A program made the translations under genes and the position numbers. Of a stretch of DNA of 64,000 nucleotides, positions 10,530-22,716 are shown piece by piece (within the stretch, counting starts at the first letter, position 1; every line of letters starts with the position of its first letter). This stretch comes from Canna indica (lineage: Eukaryota > Streptophyta > Magnoliopsida > Zingiberales > Cannaceae): positions 66,496,001-66,560,000 of the forward strand of contig CP136891.1 of NCBI GenBank assembly GCA_034359265.1, in the 5' to 3' direction. The notes beneath the pieces were generated by a model, which had not been told where the DNA came from, ran no database searches, and saw only the letters and a list, made by a program, of their open reading frames with translations.

Positions 10530-13500
10530 ATCTCCCCTTTTTTGATGATGACAAATATCCTTAAGAAAATATATTCATTAAAGCGTAGAGGATATCAACT
10601 AAGGGATTTCTCCCCCCTATCAACATGCATATCCATGAAAATAAACTCTTCCTATCTATATGCATGGTCTTCCTATATTTTTCTCCCCTTTACCTATAAT
10701 TTTCTCTCCCTTTTGACATCAATCAAAAAGGGCAAGAAAGGTCAATCTAGTCAAAGGGATGAAAGACAAATATTTTTTCATGAAGTTGAGACTCTAAAGA
10801 TTTTTCATGAAACATGACAATCTCAACAAATGGATGAAAAATAAATATTTGATATGAAACAAAATCATACATGATATGTTCAAAACAAAATATGAATTTA
10901 AAATTAAATCATGTATGTTCTCAAGTATGAATGTTTTCATGAATATTGGTTCTCTTTCATGACACTTTTGATTTCATTCAAACTTTCAAAATACAAAGAT
11001 ATAGTCATGTAAAACATGTATATCAAGTTTGAAGTGAAAAGAATGTCATTTGATCAAAATACGAACTTAACACGTTTTCATTTGAAATAAGCATGAAAAC
11101 ATGAAAATGCTAAGTATCAAGTTTTGCTATCTACTCATGTTTTCTCTATCTTAAGCATCTAGACATCAAACATGAGGGATGTAAGTATATGAATCAAGTT
11201 TGGGCTTAAGATGGAATTTCTAAGTCATTTTGTTGACTTAGGTCAAACTATACTTCAAGTTTTAAAAAATCAAACTTTTAAATTCATACAAAATCATATT
11301 TTCGACGAAATTTTTTTATACTAATTGTTGGACGAAATTTTTTGAAAGTTTAACTGGACAAGCTAGATTTTACAAGGAATCTAGAGGTTCAAAAATCAGT
11401 TTCCTATACATTCACAAAATTCTTGAAAGTCCAGGGGCATTTTCGTAAATTTCAGGTGTTTTTCCGAAAGTTATTATTTTTTATTCAAACTTTCCAAATA
11501 TCGTTGAATGATCATTTGAAATGCATGTGTCAAGTTTGAACTCAAAATGAATTTTCTAAGTTTATTTTTCATCTTATATTGATTTCAATGAAAATGTGAA
11601 TATTTCTAGCTATCATTCAAGATATCAAAATTATTCCTAAAAATAATTTTACTCAAGAAATTGTGTAAATGATATTAGAAATGGAATCCAAATGGTATAC
11701 ATGAGTTTTCATTTGAAGTTTTTGAAAAAAAATTAAAGTATCGAAAAGATTGATATTTCAAGAAGGATGATACTTTGAGTTTTCGAAATCTAACTTCAAA
11801 ATTTCATTATAAATCAAATTCTTGATGAAACTTTTCAAAAATTTTACTGAAGAACCTAGATTTTTCAGTGAGGGTGCAGTTTCAAGAATTAATTAAAAAT
11901 GATTTTTCTATATTTTTCTAGAAATAACTGAAAATGCATACCAATTGTTGAGTGAAATGACATTTTCTTAATTTTCAGTTATTCTTAAAACATGTTCAAT
12001 TTTCATTCAAACTTTTATGACACCATAAAAGATCATGTAAAGAGTGTATGTCAAGTTTGGAATGAAAATTATGTCCTTAAGTCAAGATATCAATCTAGCA
12101 TGGTTTCATTCAAAACTAAACTAGTTATTATGAAACTTGCTAAGTGTCAATCTTATCATTTTCTCATGGTTTTTCAAATTTAAGCTTATCGACACCTACA
12201 CTACAACACAATTGACATATAGAGACACAAAATTAGAGATAAATTACATTTTTGTTTCTAAATCTCCACATTTAGAGACTAATAGATACAAAATTTGCTC
12301 TCAATTAGCCTCTAAAGATCTATAGGAACAACAACAACAGAGTCACTTAATTGAATTGACTCTAAACTATAGAAACACCAGCAACATAGTCACTTAATTG
12401 ATCTGACTCAAACTATTTTTATATACTAATTAGGGATAAATTTTGTGTCTATTAGTCTCTAAATGTGAAGATTTAGAAATAAAAATATAATTTGTCTCTA
12501 ATTATGTGTCTCTATAGGTCGGTTGTGTTGTAGTGCTAACATGAGTAAATCTAAACATGTTCCTCAAATATGGATTGAAAATGAGACCTTTAAGTCAACT
12601 TGTTGACTTGGGTCAACTTGGTTCAAAAGAGGTAAGCATGAATTGACCTCTATGTTATTTTATCCATATCTATATGAATTTTTTACTCTAAGTGCTTGGA
12701 AACATGTTATACTTATTCCTAAACATGTTTATGAAGTTTTGACTTAAAATGAAATGTCCAAGTCGATTTGTTGACTTGGGTCAAACTTCTCAAGCTTAAG
12801 TCCTCTAATGTGATCTAATTATCACATTTTTCATCTACACATGAATTTTCATGATTAAACACCTAGAATCATATCATGTGTGTATCTAAACATGTTCATT
12901 TGGTGTTTACTCAAAATGATGTCTCTAATAAGAAATTTCAAACTAGTCCAAATTCATTCAATATTAATATCATGAACTTGCCTAGTTACCCATGAAATTG
13001 CCTACTCATGAAAATTTAAACATTTATCATGCAAAATCAATCATGAGTATATAGAGACATCATTAAAGCATGAATATTCAAGAATTATATTAAGATTTTA
13101 CAAAAAAACGAATTCATACCTCTTTCAATAGAATTTTGTCAAACTTGTCATTTACTTTTCACTTTTCTTCATGATAGCATAGCTTTCCAATGTTTACCGC
13201 TTTCTTAACTTGCAAGTAGGCTTCATTAATATCATAATGAAATTATATACCAACTAGCAAGCTAACATACTAAATAGCAAAGGTTTAATGCACAGTTTCA
13301 TTTAAAACTCTTAACCTATGCTAAATAGTGGAGATTCATTTTAATGAATTGACATGATACCAGAATGAATCAAAGAGATCTTAAGATATGAAATATTTGA
13401 GGAATAAGATCTCTAAACATGTTTAACTGGTTTGGACTTAAGAAGAATGTCTCTAATAGTGAATATCAACCTAGAGCAAGTTTCATTCAATGAAATTTGC

Positions 13501-14060
13501 CTAAGTACTAAAATCCTACCTACTCATGAGAATTCAAGGGTTTTGACATGCAATTCTAATCATGAGTATTGAGACATCATTTGAGCTTAAACATTGAAGT
13601 ATAACACTAAGATTTTAAATTTATCGAAGTTATACCTTATTCATGATGATTTAGCCTAACTAATCTTTTTCATTCTAATTAGCCTCCCTAAAATACTCAT
13701 AACTTGCAAGTAAACTACACTAATGTTTTAGAGAAAACATAGCTACTTAGCAAGCTAACCAAACCAAAAAGCAAAGAGAAGCATCAAGTATCATTATCAA
13801 AGTTCACTTTACTAAATAGTTTGAAATTCATTTTAAATAGAGTCAAGTGATACCAAAACGAATTTTAAGAGATCATAAAAAATAATAAATATGAAAACAT
13901 GATCTCCAACCCTTCCTATTGGTTGAAAATTGAAAGGCCACAATGAGCCTACGATTTAAAACCGCAAGGTCGCATGAGCTCATTACAGGCTACATAGGTC
14001 TTCGAAGAGATCGGAAATCAAAAAATTAAAAATCATTTGAAATATATTAAGAGCGGGGAA
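10530..14060. other. Non-coding interior of element A
   Basis: AT-rich, no pol domains in any frame. It holds a CACTA-type MITE (12199-12535) and three dispersed copies of a near-palindrome of the form TTGTTGACTTGGGTCAA (about 11230, 12600, 12765). It also holds a diverged direct repeat of about 0.5 kb (about 12890-13330 against 13400-13860), recognisable from TCATGAGTAT and GAGACATCAT in both. Confidence 0.65.
12199..12535. mobile_element. CACTA-type MITE, 337 bp
   Basis: Ends CACTACAACACAATTGAC and ... GTTGTGTTGTAGTG are inverted repeats, flanked by the 3-bp duplication CTA (12196-12198 and 12536-12538). The arms share more inverted similarity (AGAGACACA / TGTGTCTCT). No coding capacity. 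Confidence 0.85.
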
Positions 14061-14344
14061 AATCGATCAATTTTAAGCATGTACATAAACACCAACATCA
14101 AACATAAAGTAGAGAAAAGGTGATGATACCAAATGATTTAGATGCCAATTCTTAAACCTAAGGCATCTAGACTGGGTGAAGATTTTGAAGTTGCAACCAT
14201 GTAAGGATTCTTCCTTCAATTTCTTGGTCAATTTCAACTCTTCAATTTCCATTATCCTTGTGTGGTGGCTCCCCCTACAAAAGAGCATGAAACTTTTGGT
14301 ACCCAAATAGCTTTGGGTCCTTGGGGGTTAAATGGCTTAGGAAT

Positions 14345-15594
14345 CTAAAGTATCTTATCTACACTTGGATTTTTCTTGAATGCACAATCATAAATAGCAT
14401 GACCATAGACACCACAACAAAAATAATGTCCATGAAACTTTTTCTTTTCATTTTTAACATGGACATGAGATTTAATGATAGAATGCTTGACATAGGAAGG
14501 ATGATGGGCATGAGCATTCTTAAGGGTAACATTTTTCTTTTGAGGTTTCTTAAATGAGATATTTTGATTTTTAGAATTGAAAGAAGAAGCATTAACTTTT
14601 CTACTTAAAATCAACATCTCATTTTTCAACTCATTCATAGATTTATGCAATGCATGTACTTGAGATTTTAACATGCAATTCTCATTTTCTAAATTGTCAG
14701 TTTTAAGCTTCAAATCCTTAAGCTTAAGTTCTACATTATCATGACATGAATCAAAAGACCTAGATTTCAATTTTTCATTTTTAAGTTTGGATTCATGCAA
14801 ATGAGAATTAAATATCACATTTTTCTTTTTCAACATTTTATTTTCCTTATCTTTTCTAACAAGCAAGGCATATATTTTTCTACATTCATCTACTAACTCA
14901 TCATATGACATGTTATGAGAACTAGCAGAGCTAGTATCATCATTTTCATTAGCATGACTAGGTGAAGGAGAGTGTACCTCATCAATAGCATTCATGAGGA
15001 TAACTTTAGACGTGGCTTCATAGTCATGGCTAGAGGGTGCTTCAAGTGAGTGAGAGGTGGAGGTGGAATCACTTGACCTCTTCCTTACTTTGTTCTTTAT
15101 GCTTGGGCAATTTTTCTTCACATGTCCCTTTTCATTGCAAGCATGACAAATTACTTTTCTTTTCGACTCTTGGGGCTACTTCTTTGACTGGAATAGTTAT
15201 GGGCATCAAAACCAAGATTAGGGGTAGGTGAATGACCATTGTCATCACTACCTTCATTAAATGTACCAATTTCTTCAATTTTAGCATGATCGTATAAGAT
15301 ATTCAAACTAGCCCATAAATCAAAAGCCGTAGAGCAATGCATGACTTTTTCAATAATGTCATTTGGTAAGGTACAAAGAATATAATTCACGGCATCTCCA
15401 TTATACTTAAACATTTTCTTATCTAGTTCACTCCAAGCATGCATGTCAACCTTAGATTCAATGAATTCCCAATGTAACATGTTAACAACAGTAAAACCTT
15501 TAGTCTTTAAATAAGTGTACATCATATATTTCCAAAGACCAAAGTTTGAGTCATCGAACCTAGGAGGTGAAGACGCTACCAACTCTAGTATCAT
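14345..15594 (-). pseudogene. Copia gag of element A (frameshifted)
   Basis: Encodes the capsid/nucleocapsid polyprotein of a copia retrotransposon. Starting at 15594, the first frame (PPRFDDSNFGLWKYMM, ending near 15151) is the gag N-terminal region. A frameshift then leads into 15145-14345 with a zinc knuckle CHACNEKGHVKKNC, a long Lys/Glu/Asn coiled coil and a second knuckle-like CCGVYGHAIYDC. No protease follows. Gag with no downstream pol fits a TR-GAG type non-autonomous family. Confidence 0.8.
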
Positions 15595-15647
15595 TCTCGG
15601 ATCGAGACAAGGTGTAGAAGAGATGGTGAAATCTCAATCTATGACCC

Positions 15648-15659
15648 GCTCTGATACCA
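15648..15659 (-). other. Primer binding site of element A
   Basis: TGGTATCAGAGC on the minus strand, matching the 3' end of initiator tRNA-Met as used by most plant copia elements, two bases inside the 5' LTR (right LTR). Confidence 0.8.
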
Positions 15660-15661
15660 AT

Positions 15662-15985
15662 TATTGGACAAATTGGCTACACTAGAGGGGGGGTGAATAG
15701 TGTGTTAACTAAATCTTTCGCCTAATTCTAATTTTAATCGTTTCCCAAATCATTAAGGCAAGTTGCAATTTTGCGATTAAATGCGGAAGCCAGATAAAAC
15801 AATTAAGCACAAACAATAATAGATAACAATGCTAACACATAAATTTATAGTAGTTCGACCCCAATGTCTACTCCACTACCTAAGCACCCCGCTTAGGATT
15901 TCCAAACTAAGTTTACTAGATTAATTCTTATTTCCCTTACAATTAGGACTTTGACTCAAAGAGTCGCACTCTCGACCTAAGGCAC
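15662..15985 (-). repeat. Element A right LTR (5' LTR), first part
   Basis: Starts TATTGGACAAATTGG and follows the left LTR sequence until it is broken after GGCAC by element B. Continues at 25426. Confidence 0.85.
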
Positions 15986-16652
15986 TGTTGGATGGACCTT
16001 GACACTAAAGGGGGATTGAATAGTATCAATCCCCTTTTGTAAATTTCTTTTAAATTAATTTTGTCTTAGCTTAATGGAATTATTCTTTAATGAATGATAT
16101 GATCACAATTCAATCACAATGATGAAAGCAAGTAAAGAGCAATGCAAATAAAATAATTTATAGTGGTTCGGCCAACCGCCTACTCTACTACCTTGGCTAC
16201 TTACCAAAGATTTCTAAACACTACTTTATAGATTGTATGTTTCCCTTTGAATACACTTGAGGACACTCTTCTCCCTCACTTGGAGAACACCTCAATCCTA
16301 TTCACCTAGGTAAAACACACTTCTACAAAATTTACCCTAAGTGTTTCCTAGCACACCTAGCAAGCTATCTTAACAAGAAAATAAGATTCAACAAATTACA
16401 AACTTTAGGAAAGAGCTAATTAAGGAGAAATTTGACCCAAGCTTCTTTCCAACACCTTCTCATCTTCAACTTGCAACTGAAAGAAGACTTCAATGAACGC
16501 AGCAAGGTTGAAGCAAAAGAAAACAACGCTTGATGAAGTCGAGACTGGGAGCAGAGATGCGCGCGTAGGTGTAGCTCATATGAAGGCTTTAAGGCTCACT
16601 TTTAATGCTCAAATAAGTTTGCAAAAAGTGTCTAAAGAAGTTTGGTGAGGGG

Positions 16653-16660
16653 TATTTATA
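16653..16660 (-). promoter_or_regulatory. LTR B (left) TATA box
   Basis: TATAAATA on the minus strand. The equivalent in the right LTR, which would drive the element, is at 23386-23393. Confidence 0.6.
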
Positions 16661-16704
16661 ACCCCTCACTCGAACGGCCGTTCAACAGATAAAAATTTGA
16701 TCGT

Positions 16705-17140
16705 TGAAGTCGTTCGGTCGCAGGCCGATCGATCTGTCGGTCGACCGACGGATCAACCGCTAGTGCAACCGCTGGCAGCTGAGAGAGGTCGGTCGACCGA
16801 CGAGTCGACCGCCAATCAAATCTTTCAACATTCGATCGACCTGCCGGTCGATCGAATTGCTACATCGAGTCGTGCGATTGAGGCTATCTTTAGGTCGATC
16901 GATCGATTGGTCGACCGCTACCTTTCTGCGAATTCTTCATCTCTATCAGTCGATCAACCGGTCGACCGACGCATCCTAGCTATTTGGCCTTCGCCACATT
17001 CGGTCGACCGACTGGTCGACCAAATGGCTTCTGCCAATATCTTGCGATCTTCAGTCGACCAATCGATCGATCCAATGGGTTGCATGGCCATTTTATTACC
17101 TTGATCGGTCGATCGACCGGTCGACCGATCCCAGGCTGAG
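16705..17140. repeat. GTCGAC-rich palindromic array in LTR B (left)
   Basis: Many GGTCGACCGA / GATCGATCGA palindromes immediately upstream of the LTR TATA box in the element's direction. Independent sequence between motifs differs from element A, yet the motif class is the same. Confidence 0.8.
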
Positions 17141-18084
17141 GATGATTAATTCCTTAAATTTTTACATGCTACTTCTAAGGGTTTAGTTACCAAGTTTCAA
17201 CTTGGATGACCTTATATTTTAGGCTTGGGATTAATTATTCTAGGATATATTACATTAAATCTTCTTGACTTAATCCCCGAGCCTTTCTTCTTTCATTTCT
17301 TCGACAATCTTTTCCGTCGTCTTGATTGAACAAATTTGGCATGCGTATCGCAACCTCAACGTCAACTCAAACATTCACACTTGGATTAAATACATATTTG
17401 TGATCATCAAAATAAAGATCGAGGCTTAAGAGAGACCCTTAAGCCAACAATCTCCCCCTTTTTGATGATGACAAACATAACATTAAAATTTAAAAAAATA
17501 TAAGCATTTGTGAGTTTGAGTTAAGGCATTCAAGAGTTAGGGTATGCAAGATAAATGCTTTAGCCTATGCATTCAACTTTTTAAGTTAACATATGCATTC
17601 CATTACTTATAACTCAACATATGCTCCATTTATCAATGTGCATATTAAATTTTCTATAACTTAACTTATACTCCCCCTACCGTTGTGCATGTTCTTCTTA
17701 ACTCCCCTAACTATATTTCTTCCCCTTAACTATAAAACTCACACTACCTATATGCATCGTGAAAACCAAGTGTGACCTTTCTTTTTCTCCCCCTTTTGAC
17801 ATCAATCAAAAAGGGTAAGAATCAAGGTACAATTAATGAGATTTCATCATAAAGCCAAAAAATTGAGAAAGCCATAAAAACCAAGTATCATCTACCACTA
17901 TAGTCCTTCCCAACAATGTAAGCCTATAGAGGGCAAACATCAATAGGTCGCAAAACCCCACTTCAGAGCAAAATATAAGTGTGATGACACTTTTATAAAA
18001 TGCAAGTTTTGAAATTATGTAAATTTTGAAAAAAAATCTCTTTAAACACAAGGTAAAGCACAAATTCATAGTTGCATCCTTAAG

Positions 18085-21000
18085 GTTGTGAAACTTTCTT
18101 CAACTAAGGGTTTTGTAAATATATCGACAAGTTATTTATCGGTGGACACAAATTCTACCGATATATTTCCCTTAGCTACATTATCCTTAAGAAAATGATG
18201 TCTCAAATCAATATGCTTAGTTCTAAAGTGTAAGATAGGATTTTTGGTTAAATTAATTGCACTAGTATTATCACAATGTATAGGTATGCAAGAATACCAA
18301 AGTCCATAGCATTATCACAATGACAACACCCACTAGTGCTTTTCCTATCTACCTTACATCCGGCAAAATCAACGTCCGAAAAACTAATTAAATCAAATGA
18401 TGTATGACATGGATACTATAATCCTAAGTCAACCGTACCCTTTAGATATCTCAATATACATTTTACCGCGCTTAAGTGAGACATTTTAGGACACGATTGA
18501 AACCTAGCACATACACATACGCTAAACATGATATCGGGACTACTTGCGGTTAAATAAAGGAGACTACCGATCATATCTCGATATCATTTTTCGTTCACTT
18601 TAATGCCCTCCTCATCTTTGTCAAGCTTGATGGATACGCTCATAGGTGTAGAAGCTATCTTGGCTTCATTCGTTCCAAATCTTTTGATGAGCTCCTTTGT
18701 GTACTTAGCTTGATTGATGAAGATCCCTTTGGTGGTTTGCTTGATTTGGAGACCAAGCATGAAGGAGAGTTCTCCCATCATACTCATCTCAAATTCATCC
18801 TGCATGCTCTTAGCAAACCACTCACAAAGTATTTCATTAGAGGCACCAAAAATTATATCATCAACATATATTTGAACTAATAATATGTCATTTTCATGAT
18901 GCTTAATGAAAAGTGAGACATCCGCTTTTCCTATGTCAAAACCTTGTTCAATTAGGAAGATAGAAAGTTTTTCATACCAAGCCCTAGGGGCTTGTTTTAA
19001 ACCATACAAAGCATTTTTAAGTTTGAAAACATAATTTGGAAACTCAAAACTTTCAAAATCGGGGAGTTGCTCAACATAAACTTATTCATTTATAAAACCA
19101 TTTAAGAAAGCACTTTTCACATCCATTTGAAAAAGTTTGAAACCTTTAAAACTAGCATATGCTAAAAGCATCCTAATTGCTTCAAGTCTAGCTACGGGAG
19201 CATATGTTTCATTATAGTCTATTCCTTCTTGTTGGTTGTACCCTTGTGCCACTAGCCTAGCTTTGTTTCTAATCACTAGTCCTTCTTCATCTAGTTTATT
19301 CTTAAATACCCACTTGGTTCCAATTATGATTTGATCACTAGGTCTAGGCACTAAGTCTCATACATTATTTTTATCAAATTGGTTGAGTTCTTCTTGCATG
19401 GCTAATACCCAAAACTCATCTTTTATAGCTTCCTTAACATTTTTAGGCTCCACTTGAGAAACAAAAGCTATATATTGATATAAATTTTTAAGTTTAGAAC
19501 GTGTTACCAGAACGTGTTACCACTCCCGTTGAAGGCTCTCCAATGACTTGGTCCATTGGATGATCTCTTACCAATCGGTATCCCTTGGGGAGAGGTGATA
19601 GAGCTTCTTCTTTTTCTTCATCTCTAACTTGAGGTTGACTTGAGGATGGAGGTTCTTCATGTTGGGTCTCCTCATTATCTTCATCCTCCACTTTCTTATC
19701 ATAAAGTGTGAAATCCTCAAGCTCCTCACCTACATTCACAATCTTGACATTTCTTGAAGAATTATTAGTTTCATTAAAAGTCACATGCATAGATTCTTCA
19801 ACTATCATAGTTCTACGATTATAAACTCTATAAGCCTTAGAACTAGTGGAGTAACCTAGGAAAATTCCTTCATCGGATTTAGAATCAAATTTTCCTAAAT
19901 TCTCCTTAGTATTTAAAATAAAGCATTTACATCTAAAAACATGAAAATATCCCACATTTAGGATTTTACAATTCTAAAGCTCAAAATTTGTTTTCTTGAT
20001 TTTTGGTCTTAATAAAACCACGATTAAGAACATAACACGAAGTATTTATGGCTTCGGCCCAAAAATATTTAGGCAAATTATTTTCGCATAAAATGGTCCT
20101 AGCCATTTCTTGTAGGGTTCTATTCTTCCTCTCAACCACCCCATTTTGTTGAGAAATCCTAGGGGAAGAAAAGGTATGTTGAATACCTAAATCATCACAA
20201 AACTCGAAAAAAATTTCATTTTTAAACTCCCCTTCATTATCACTCCTAATTTTTAAAATAGAAACTCCTTTTTCATTTGAAACCATTTTTGCAATTTTTT
20301 TGAAAAACTCAAATATTTTATTTTTCTTTGCCAAAAAGAAAACCCATGTAAATCTCAAGAAATCATCAACCAAAACATAGCAATAAAGCTTTCCACCTAG
20401 ACTAGCTACATCACATGGACCAAAGAGATCCATGTGTACAAGCTCTAGAATTTTAGATGTACTAACTTGATTAATACTATGGAATGAAGATTTTACTTGC
20501 TTACCTAGTTGACATGCATCACAAAGTTTATCTTTTTCAAATTTTATCTTAGGTAAGCCTTTTACTAAGTCTTTTCTAGATATCTCTTGGATGAGACTCA
20601 TGCTAGCATGTCCTAGCCTTCTATGCCACAACCAAGAGTCATTTTCCATGGCTACTAAGCATCTAATATGAGGATTGGGCAAGACATTTAATTCTTGGGT
20701 GTATACATTTTCTTGCCTATTTTCTATGAACATGATATCATTTGAAGGTGTACTTCTAATCATGCGTTTAGATGCTTCAAAAATAATTATGTACCCATTA
20801 TCACATAGTTGAGATATGCTAATCAAATTATGCTTTAAAACATCAACTAATAAAATATTTTTGATACATGCGTAAGGGAGTATACCTATGTCACCAACGC
20901 CAATAATCTTACCTTTGGCGTTGTCTCCAAATGTGACATTTCCACCATCTTTACTTGATAGGGTTGCAAACAAGTTGATATCTCCCGTCATGTGCTTCGA

Positions 21001-21346
21001 GCAATTGCTATCCAAGATCCAAGTACTCCTACTTGGTTGAGGATGCTTCTCCACCTACAAAAGGAGAAGACACTTTCTTAGGTATCCAAAATTTCTTGAG
21101 TCCTTGGGTGTTAGTCACTTTTGGAACCCATGTGAATCTTGCATGTGAATTCCTCCTTAATGCACAATCTTTGGCCATATGGCCAAAAATACCGCAAGAA
21201 AAATAATTACCATGAAATTTTCTTTGTGTGTGTATGTGAGCATGGGAGTGTGATAATTTCTTTTTATTGACAACTTTTGGCATAACATTTTGAATAGTTG
21301 TCATTTTTTCATTGAGCATGCAAAGTTCTTTCTTTAATGTTAGCAT
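18085..21346 (-). pseudogene. Copia pol of element B: protease, integrase, RT, RNase H
   Basis: Order from 21054 downward: protease WILDSNCSKHMTGD (the usual Asp-Ser-Gly is Asp-Ser-Asn here, so probably inactive); integrase zinc finger WHRRLGHAS ... CDACQLGKQ; DDE core with HMDLFGP, IRSDNEGEF and NGVVERKNR. RT with [12 protein letters not shown] follows, then a TAA, then YGLKQAPRAWYE and the catalytic YVDDIIFG. RNase H remnants lie at about 18400-18085 (KSTSG, then CDNTSAINLTKNP-like and VDIFTKP) with a middle deletion. A segment at 21346-21029 links gag to protease through a frame change and holds a knuckle-like CGIFGHMAKDC. Several frame breaks rule out a working polyprotein. Confidence 0.88.
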
Positions 21347-21403
21347 GTTATCATTTAAATGCTCTACTGTATCACATAAATACTTGTTTTCTTTTTCTAA
21401 TTT

Positions 21404-22659
21404 TTAATTGTCTATTTCTAGGTCCTTATTAGCCTTTTCTAGGGTGCACTTTTCTTCCTTAAGATTTTCTACCTCTTTCCTAAGATCATTGCAGGAAAGT
21501 AATAATCTATCATTTTCAATTTCTAAGGACCTATTATCCTTTTTAAGGTCCTTAAATTTTCTCCTAATTACAATAAACTCATCATGCATTTGCTCAAATT
21601 CAATTTGTAATTCTTCTTGGGTAAATGAAATTTCACCAAAATTAAATCTTACATCATCTTCCTTTGCCATCAAGCAAAGGTTTGCTTTTTCACTCCTTGC
21701 CTCTTCTTCACTTGATGATGCCTCGCTTTCGTCCCATGTAGCCATCATTGTCTTCTTCTTCTTCTTGTACTTTTCCTTCTTGTGAGGGTTGGAGGTAGTG
21801 GCCATCTTTAGAAGCGGGCAGTCTTTCCTTAGGTGCCCGTCTTGTTGCAATTGAAGCACGTGTAGTCACTTTTTCCTTTTCTCATGTCTCCCCTCATGAA
21901 GCTCGTGAACCTTCTAGCGAGCATCGCCATTTCTTCAATGTCATCCGTCTCTTCCTCGGATGACGATGTCTCTCCGGCTCGATGGGATGCTTTTAAGGCA
22001 ATGGTTTTGCCTTTTGGAGCTTCTTCCTCTTGATATTGCTTCATGTGGGTCTCATGTGTCATGAGAGACCCAATGAGCTTGGTGATCTTTAATTGGCTCA
22101 AGTCCTTGGCTTTCATGATGGTAGTCACTTTGGGCTCCCAAGATTTTGAAAGGGAGCGAAGGAGCTTCATTACCTTCTCATCTTCCTTTATTTCCCTGCC
22201 AAGGTTAGCTAAGCCATTTGTAATATTTTGGAACCTAGCATGCATGGCATCAATAGACTCATGTGAAAGCATTTTAAACATCTCATAATCATGCATGAGT
22301 AAATTAATTTTTTATTCTTTTACTTGCGAAGTCCCTTCATGGGTGGTCTCTAAAACCTTCCATACTTCATAAGCGGACTTGCATGTAGAGATCCTATTAA
22401 ATTCATTAATTGAGAGACCGCAATATAGAGCATTGACGGCCTTGGCATTAGCATTAAAAAGTTTGACCTCCTCTTGGTCCCATTGGTCCATATCCTTATT
22501 GGGTTGCTTATACTCTACCAAGATCATTCTCCATACATTCATGCCTAATGATTGGAGGAAGCCATTCATGCGAATCTTCCAATAGGCATAGTTGTTTCCA
22601 TCAAAGAGTGGTGGAGTATGGGTAGAGGACCCTTGAGCTAGATGAATTTCACTAGACAT
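21404..22659 (-). pseudogene. Copia gag of element B (stops and a frameshift)
   Basis: Begins at 22659 with PPLFDGNNYAYWKIRM, the standard copia gag N-terminus, and continues past a stop near 22312 into the region with LMHDYEMFKMLSHESI. A zinc knuckle follows, CFNCNKTGHLRKDCP, broken by a one-base frameshift near 21840. A Glu/Lys-rich coiled coil runs to a stop at about 21404. The domain layout is the usual one for copia gag in plants. Confidence 0.85.
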
Positions 22660-22702
22660 GATTATTTTTAGGGAAGATGGTTAAGTCTTAGCCTACTACC
22701 TT

Positions 22703-22714
22703 GCTCTGATACCA
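22703..22714 (-). other. Primer binding site of element B
   Basis: TGGTATCAGAGC (minus strand), tRNA-Met type, next to the 5' LTR beginning at 22717. Confidence 0.8.
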
Positions 22715-22716
22715 AT

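Larger units (their letters stand above)
15986..17449 (-). repeat. Element B left LTR (3' LTR)
   Basis: 1464 bp. TATA box TATAAATA (minus) at 16653-16660 lies within a small inverted repeat, GAGGGGTATTTATAACCCCTC-like. The GTCGAC/GATCGA-rich array is at about 16705-17140. Confidence 0.85.

Noticed and set aside
14345..15121. 258-residue frame as a host coiled-coil protein
   Set aside because: It sits between copia LTRs, follows the primer site and has gag zinc knuckles.
15648..15659. tRNA gene fragment (TGGTATCAGAGC)
   Set aside because: Only 12 bases next to an LTR; it is a retrotransposon primer site.
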